Positions 58,200-64,000 of a stretch of 64,000 nt of DNA are shown here, piece by piece. The translations under genes were made by a program, and so were the position numbers. Under the pieces are notes generated by a model, which had not been told where the DNA came from, did no database searches, and saw only the letters and a list, made by a program, of their open reading frames with translations. The stretch lies in NCBI GenBank assembly GCA_032622095.1, contig CP136069.1:157161043-157225042 (forward strand), given 5' to 3'. Origin of the DNA: Siphonodentalium dalli. Taxonomy: Eukaryota; Mollusca; Scaphopoda; Gadilida; Siphonodentaliidae. How positions within the stretch are numbered: position 1 is the stretch's first letter; every line of letters starts with the position of its first letter.

Positions 58200-61100
58200 A
58201 GCAAATTTCAAGTCGATAGCTCCACCCGTTTCCGAGATCTCGTCTGCGCATGCGCGAAGCTGGCGTCGCACGGGCTCGGCGACCCGATAAAATTCGTATC
58301 CGGGGCAAGATACATTCACATAGCAAATTTCAAGTCGATAGCTCCACCCGTTTCCGAGATCTCGTCTGCGCATGCGCTGCACGGGCGCCGCACGGGCTCG
58401 CCAATACGACAACGTCCACCGCCTGGTCAAACTACACACACGTACCAAGTTTCGTCCCGATCGGTCGAGAATCGTAGATTTGTACAAATGACAGACATAC
58501 AAACATACAGAGGACTTCAAAATATATATGAGACTAGCCGATGAGCCCGACGTTGTCCGGGCTATTCAAAAACAAAATTTCAAGTCGATAGATCTACCAG
58601 TTTCCGAGATCTGGTCTGCGCATGCGCGAAGCTGGCGTCGCACGGGCTCGGCGACCCGATAAAATTCGTATCCGGGGCAAGATACATTCACATACCAAAT
58701 TTCAAGTCGATAGCTCCACCCGTTTCCGAGATCTGGTCTGCGCATGCGCAAAGCTGGCGTCGCACGGGCTCGGCGACCCGATAAACTTCGTATCCGGGGC
58801 AAGATACATTCACATACCAAATTTAAAGTCGATAGCTCCACCCGTTTCCGAGATCTCGTCTGCGCATGCGCTGCACGGGCGCCAAACGGGCTCGCCAATA
58901 CGACAACGTCCACCGTCTGGTCAAACTACACACACGTACCAAGTTTCGTCCCGATCGGTCGAGAATCGTAGATTTGTTTAAATGACAGACATACAAACAT
59001 ACAAACATACAGAGGTCTTCAAAATATATATGAGACTAGCCGATGAGCCCGACGTTGTCCGGGCTATTCAAAAACCAAATTTCAAGTCGATAGTTCCACC
59101 CGTTTCCGAGATCTGGTCTGCGCATGCGCGAAGCTGGCGTCGCACGGGCTCGGCGACCCGATAAAATTCGTATCCGGGGCAAGATACATTCACATACCAA
59201 ATTTCAAGTCGATAGCTCCACCCGTTTCCAAGATCTCGCCTGCGCATGCGCTGCACGGGCGCCGCACGGGTTCGCCAATACGACAACGTCCACCGCCTGG
59301 TCAAACTACACACACGTACCAAGTTTCGTCCCGATCGGTCGAGAATCGTAGATTTGTACAAATGACAGACATACAAACATACAGAGGTCTTCAAAATATA
59401 TATGAGACTAGCCGATGAGCCCGACGTTGTCCGGGCTATTCAAAAACCAAATTTCAAGTCGATAGATCTACCAGTTTCCAAGATCTGGTCTGCGCATGCG
59501 CGAAGCTGGCGTCGCACGGGCTCGGCGACCCGATAAAATTCGTATCCGGGGCAAGATACATTCACATACCAAATTTCAAGTCGATAGCTCCACCCGTTTC
59601 CGAGATCTGGTCTGCGCATGCGCGAAGCTGGCGTCGCACGGGCTCGGCGACCCGATAAACTTCGTATCCGGGGCAAGATACATTCACATACCAAATTTAA
59701 AGTCGATAGTTCCATCCGTTCCGAGATCTGGTCTGCGCATGCGCGAAGCTGGCGTCGCACGGGCTCGGCGACCCGATAAACTTCGTATCCGGGGCAAGAT
59801 ACATTCACATAGCAAATTTCAAGTCGATAGCTCCACCCGTTTCCGAGATCTCGTCTGCGCATGCGCTGCACGGGCGTCGCACGGGCTCGCCAATACGACA
59901 ACGTCCACCGTCTGGTCAAACTACACACACGTACCAAGTTTCGTCCCGATCGGTCGAGAATCGTAGATTTGTATAAATGACAGACATACAAACATACAAA
60001 CATACAGAGGTCTTCAATATATATATGAGACTAGCCGATGAGCCCGACATTGTCCGGGTTATTCAAAAACCAAATTTCAAGTCGATAGCTCTACCCTTTT
60101 CCGAGATCTGGTCTGCGCATGCGCGAAGCTGGCGTCGCACGGGCTCGGCGACCCGATAAAATTCGTATCCGGGGCAAGATACATTCACATACCAAATTTC
60201 AAGTCGATGGCTCCACCCGTTTCCAAGATCTCGCCTGCGCATGCGCTGCACGGGCGCCACACGGGCTCGCCAATACGACAACGTCCACCGCCTGGTCAAA
60301 CTACACACACGTACCAAGTTTCGTCCCGATCGGTCGAGAATCGTAGATTTGTACAAATGACAGACATACAAACATACAGAGGTCTTCAAAATATATATGA
60401 GACTAGCCGATGAGCCCGACGTTGTCCGGGCTATTCAAAAACCAAATTTCAAGTCGATAGATCTACCAGTTTCCGAGATCTGGACTGCGCATGCGCGAAG
60501 CTGGCGTCGCACGGGCTCGGCGACCCGATAAAATTCGTATCCGGGGCAAGATACATTCACATACCAAATTTCAAGTCGATAGCTCCACCCGTTTCCGAGA
60601 TCTCGTCTGCGCATGCGCGAAGCTGGCGTCGCACGGGATCGGCGACCCGATAAAATTCGTATCCGGGGCCAGATACATTCACATACCAAATTCCAAGTCG
60701 ATAGCTCCACCCGTTTTCGAGATCTGATCTGCGCATGCGCGAAGCTGGCGTCGCACGGGCTCGGCGACCCGATAAACTTCGTATCCGGGGCAAGATACAT
60801 TCACATACCAAATTTCAAGTCGATAGTTCCACCCGTTTCCGAGATCTGGTCTGCTCATGCGCGAAGCTGGCGTCGCACGGGCTCGGCGACCCGATAAAAT
60901 TCGTATCCGGGGCAAGATACATTCACATACCAAATTTCAAGTCGATAGCTCCACCCGTTTCCGAGATCTCGTCTGCGCATGCGCGAAGCTGGCGTCGCAC
61001 GGGATCGGCGACCCGATAAAATTCGTATCCGGGGCAAGATACATTCACATACCAAATTCCAAGTCGATAGCTCCACCCGTTTCCGAGATCTGGTCTGCGC

Positions 61101-61240
61101 ATGCGCGAAGCTGGCGTCGCACGGGCTCGGCGACCCGATAAAATTCGTTCCGGGGCAAGATACATTCACATAGCAAATTTCAAGTCGATAGCTCCATCCG
61201 TTTCCGAGATCTCGTCTGCACATGCGCGAAGCGGTTGCCG
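58200..61240 (+). repeat. ~122-bp tandem array, 20 monomers in six blocks
   Basis: Each monomer reads ATACCAAATTTCAAGTCGAT, AGCTCCACCCGTTTCCGAGA, TCTGCGCATGCGC, GAAGCTGGCGTCGCACGGGC and TCGGCGACCCGATAAA. It then reads TTCGTATCCGGGGCAAGATA. TGCGCATGCGC sites lie near 58248, 58368, 58618, 58740, 58860, 59118, 59246, 59490, 59612 and 59734. They continue near 59856, 60115, 60237, 60487, 60609, 60731, 60975 and 61097; two more monomers have it mutated (60853, 61219). Blocks of 2, 3, 2, 4, 2 and 7 monomers are separated by a linker with CCGATCGGTCGAGAAT and GACAGACATACAAACATACA. Confidence 0.9.
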
Positions 61241-61353
61241 CACGGGCTCGCCAATACGACAACGTCCACCGCCTGGTCAAACTACACACACGTACCAAGT
61301 TTCGTCCCGATCGGTCGAGAATTGTAGATTTGTATAAATGACAGACAAATATA

Positions 61354-61380
61354 CAGACAGACAGACAGACAGACAGACAG
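61354..61380 (+). repeat. (CAGA)n microsatellite
   Basis: Seven CAGA units in the last linker of the array, which replace the usual CATACAAACATACAG. Confidence 0.9.
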
Positions 61381-61432
61381 AGGTCTTCAAAAATATATAT
61401 GAGATATACGTAGTTCTCAAAATATATAGTAG

Positions 61433-62079
61433 ACTAGCAGGTCAGCCCGCCACTGGCGGCGTTCGTCAGAAACATGACAATTTTTATATGTTTTATTTTT
61501 CAATGAGTTAATTGTATTAATTTTTTAATTTAATTTTTTGTTTATATTTTTGAATTAGTTTTTGGTTTTTCAATATTTGACCCGATTTGACCTTCAAGGT
61601 CAAGGTCAGGTCGGGGTCACAATTTAACCCGTCCATGACACATCCCGTAGGTAGCAAGTTTGAGCTCAATCGGTTCGATTCTATAAAGGACACACATATA
61701 TATCATTTGTGGGTACCCGTTTCAAGGTGAAGATCACCTGGGCGGAAAAACTGACCCGATCCGCGTTCCTAGGAAGCCCACAACACGCTCATGTCTGTAT
61801 AATGACGCACATGCCCAGACCCAGACGTAAGAATCACATATTACCGACATACGCTCTTTATCAACTACATTGCGGATAGTAACGCTCTTTAACTATCAAC
61901 GCGATTAACCCCGAAGTGCCGATTGCGGTGATTTTGATGATTGGGAGTGGAGAATGAGTGCTCAGAGCTTGTTCAAAATGCGACGTCGACGATCCCCGTA
62001 GGTTTTTTACCCTTATATACGAAATTTGAGCTCGATCCGCGCAGCCGTTTTCGATTCTATGAAGTACCCACATATATAT

Positions 62080-62124
<45 letters not shown>

Positions 62125-62149
62125 CGTAGTTCTCAAAATATATAGTAGA
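61433..62149 (+). mobile_element. Sibling element F2 without the array
   Basis: Same ~55-bp head (ACTAGCAGGTCAGCCCGCCA) and same tail (TACGTAGTTCTCAAAATATA) as F1, joined to it directly. The interior has TGACCTTCAAGGTCAAGGTC and two related TTTGAGCTCGAT/ATCCG... segments (61660, 62025). No coding region. Confidence 0.65.
62079..62124 (+). repeat. (AC)n(TA)n microsatellite
   Basis: About ten AC units followed by about twelve TA units in F2. Confidence 0.9.
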
Positions 62150-62426
62150 TTCTGTGAGTGTGAAAAAATTCTCATTTCTTATCGAAATGGCCATGTTGTC
62201 GATCGGAATGGTACATTGAGATGTCCTTCAAACCTAATCAAGCTTGAATCTGGTGACTTTAAATGATGAAGACCCACCAATCGTAAACATTAGCATCTGC
62301 TAATTCGGCGAGATATCTCATAAACAGATAATATGTTATTATCCCGCCTGGACTTACAGTTTTTAGAGTGCACCTACTGCAAGCGCACCCTATCAAGGGA
62401 GTTAATTCATCCCGGAAAAATGAAAA
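62150..62426. other. Unique DNA
   Basis: Leading sequence to the possible exon that follows; no promoter motif claimed. Confidence 0.3.
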
Positions 62427-62539
62427 ATGGCGTCTAGTCATGGTTCAGAATATTCCATCATAAAACCGTTATTAACTGCGTCTTATTCATCATTCAACCG
62501 TAATGATATTCCAGACTTTGTTAAAATAATATGTAAAAG
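62427..62539 (+). CDS. Possible first coding exon, unidentified
   Basis: AAAAATGGCG gives a fair start context. The frame continues for 37 codons (MASSHGSEYSIIKPLL, FNRNDIPDFVKIICK) to AAAG|GTAATT, a plausible donor. An ATG at 62420 opens a six-codon upstream frame. The composition looks protein-like, but I recognise no family and no second exon is visible before 64000. Confidence 0.25.
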
Positions 62540-64000
62540 GTAATTGCTAGTGACATGTGAATTTAAGTTGAATTTGGCAGCATATTTACGCGCTAATTTG
62601 CTGAGTTTTAATTTAAGTTATGGACTTTTCACCGGCTCGGCGGCTGTCAATCACTGATTCAGATGCAATGTTTTTTTTTGCGACAAATGTGCGCAGTAGT
62701 CAGAGAAGGTAGTTTTGTTCAAACCAGAGAGTTAAAACTTACACAGACTTTCTACAGTAATGCTCTAAGTCAGGGTTTCCGCCAAGGGGAAATTAAGGGG
62801 ATGGCAAAGTCTGTTTCATAAAAAATGTCTGGAAACGGGCTGACAAAATTGGTATTTTTCACATAAAAGCAGACAGAAATAGATATAACAACATAGAGAT
62901 AATATATAGAGCATATATCGTTAAAGGAGGTGCCACGAATAGATGTGAGCTAAAAAGCTTTTTGTACCAGAAAAATGACTTTGAAACAGAGTATATCTGC
63001 AATATTATGTCATTGTTTTGGCATTCAAATGTGAAAAACTATAACTTCAACAGTATCATTAGGCAGCCCATTATGATAAGTGACATACCGTTAAGAGCCA
63101 AGGAGCTATGCTTTAGATTAATGTTCACTGTATCGTTTGCAAAACGTCCGCTAAAACGTGTCAGTTTTTCTTGGGAGCCAGTCGCCATATTTCAATTGTA
63201 AACACATGTTCATGACGTTGTTGTCATTTTTTAATTCGCGGCAGGTACATGAAAATCGACCAGAAAAGCAATCCGATCCTGCAATCGGGCAAGTTTATGA
63301 TATGAAATCGATGCTTTCAGTTTATTTAAGTTGTTGGAATTAATTTAGTTGCTTGATTACCCACGATTTATGAAGTTTTGTGCTGTTTACAGATGGAAAT
63401 GTTGATATTTTATTTTTAGAATTACCAGTCTATAGTCGAAAGCGAGATTACAAGATGTCGTATTAGTACGCAAATCACATAAATAGAAAACTTACATGTT
63501 TCAGAATATTGTATTATTCTAAAATCAAATAGCCTATATAAAAACATATTTATGAATAGGAAAGTACCGTATTCCGACGAAATATGTCATATTTTACGAC
63601 GGACTCCTTGTGCGAGTTCACTTCCGGTCAATTCTATTTTGGTGCACTGGGATCAACAACATTGTGGAGTAAAATACGTTTAATAACATTTGAATGTAAA
63701 TTAATCGAGAAATTGTCGGTTATCAGGTACAATCATATTGCTTATAACCCATATCTATTGATGGGCATAATCAAAAGCTTGATCCCATGCGCGATTGTCT
63801 ATACTGATCGATTTCCATTCGTAATCGTATTCTAGTATTGACGGATGGGTTTGTTTGTAATCATGGCCGCCCCGCCTCCATGGCATGCGTATCGGCTATC
63901 GCAAAATAATGTTAGGATATTATGGTCTCCCATACCAAGAAAAATAGTTCCTAAGAATGTAAACAATGCAAATGGAGGACATTTTGCCATTATTCAGGAT
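62540..64000. other. Unique DNA to the window edge
   Basis: Frames at 62962-63201 and 63584-63835 lack recognisable domains. No repeats or RNA genes were recognised. Confidence 0.35.

Larger units (their letters stand above)
58098..61432 (+). mobile_element. Array-bearing repeat element F1
   Basis: It starts ACTAGCAGGTTAGCCCGCCA and ends TACGTAGTTCTCAAAATATA followed by TAGTAG. The next element (F2) has the same head and tail. The body is a tandem array. Several long open frames run through the array on both strands (for example 59440-60003 minus). They merely reflect a stop-free GC-rich monomer and are not genes. Confidence 0.7.

Noticed and set aside
58200-61240. CRISPR-like array
   Set aside because: The genome is eukaryotic and the units are head-to-tail monomers with no unique spacers between short repeats.
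58194-61337. Long overlapping frames on both strands in the GC-rich array (up to 187 codons)
   Set aside because: They repeat every ~122 bp with the monomer, run on both strands and are only there because the monomer lacks stops; no domain is visible.
52093-64000. Search for Sec22 exon 1 on the minus strand
   Set aside because: I looked for the conserved Asp-Gly-Leu-Pro-Leu coding pattern followed by a donor and saw none; the exon may lie outside the window.

Overview
This is a repeat-dominated piece of an animal nuclear genome, most likely a marine invertebrate. It is AT-rich with no operon-like gene packing, and shows GT-AG introns, a conserved animal gene split by kilobase introns, and many transposon families. 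Dispersed repeats of the 'agggccataactc', '(ccgt)n ... ggacagacagac' and 'tgaccttcaaggtcaaggtca' kind are common in mollusc genomes, so a mollusc or related lophotrochozoan is my guess (inference, not proven).

Host genes. One gene is certain: a Sec22-type R-SNARE on the minus strand. Its last four coding exons lie at 52092-51977, 47070-46910, 45779-45633 and 40391-40237. They splice in phase and give 192 residues; the first exon (about 20-25 residues) was not found and may lie beyond 64000. Its introns are full of transposons. Two further possible exons (62427-62539 plus, 6298-6102 minus) are weak.

Region by region. 1-9.7 kb: AT-rich DNA with short foldback elements, including hairpin MITEs with TTAA target sites. 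9.7-11.4 kb: a Mutator-like element with eight-copy repeat arrays as ends and half a transposase. 13.6-29.9 kb: a decayed Ty3/gypsy retrotransposon (gag, protease, RT, RNase H, integrase, polypurine tract, possible 3' LTR) broken by at least five later insertions, several with clean target-site duplications. Two of them are ~5 kb imperfect palindromes lying in opposite orientation to each other. 30-40 kb: mosaic of MITE families A-E. 40-52 kb: the Sec22 gene with a hAT nested in a hAT, a second hAT with an internal 87-bp perfect inverted repeat, and many MITEs. 53-58 kb: further foldback elements and unique DNA. 58.1-62.1 kb: a GC-rich satellite-like array of twenty ~122-bp monomers with higher-order structure, each built around a TGCGCATGCGC palindrome, followed by a sibling element without the array.

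Most notable. (1) TTAA-flanked MITEs (families A and B) carry two 69-bp hairpins that are reverse complements of each other; between families and copies the stems differ by compensatory base-pair changes. (2) The two giant foldback elements. (3) The nesting order in the retrotransposon, readable from target-site duplications. (4) The 2-3-2-4-2-7 block pattern of the NRF1-like array. (5) A duplicated splice acceptor and a MITE remnant touching the donor of Sec22 exon 2.

All similarity statements come from reading by eye; no alignment or database search was run.
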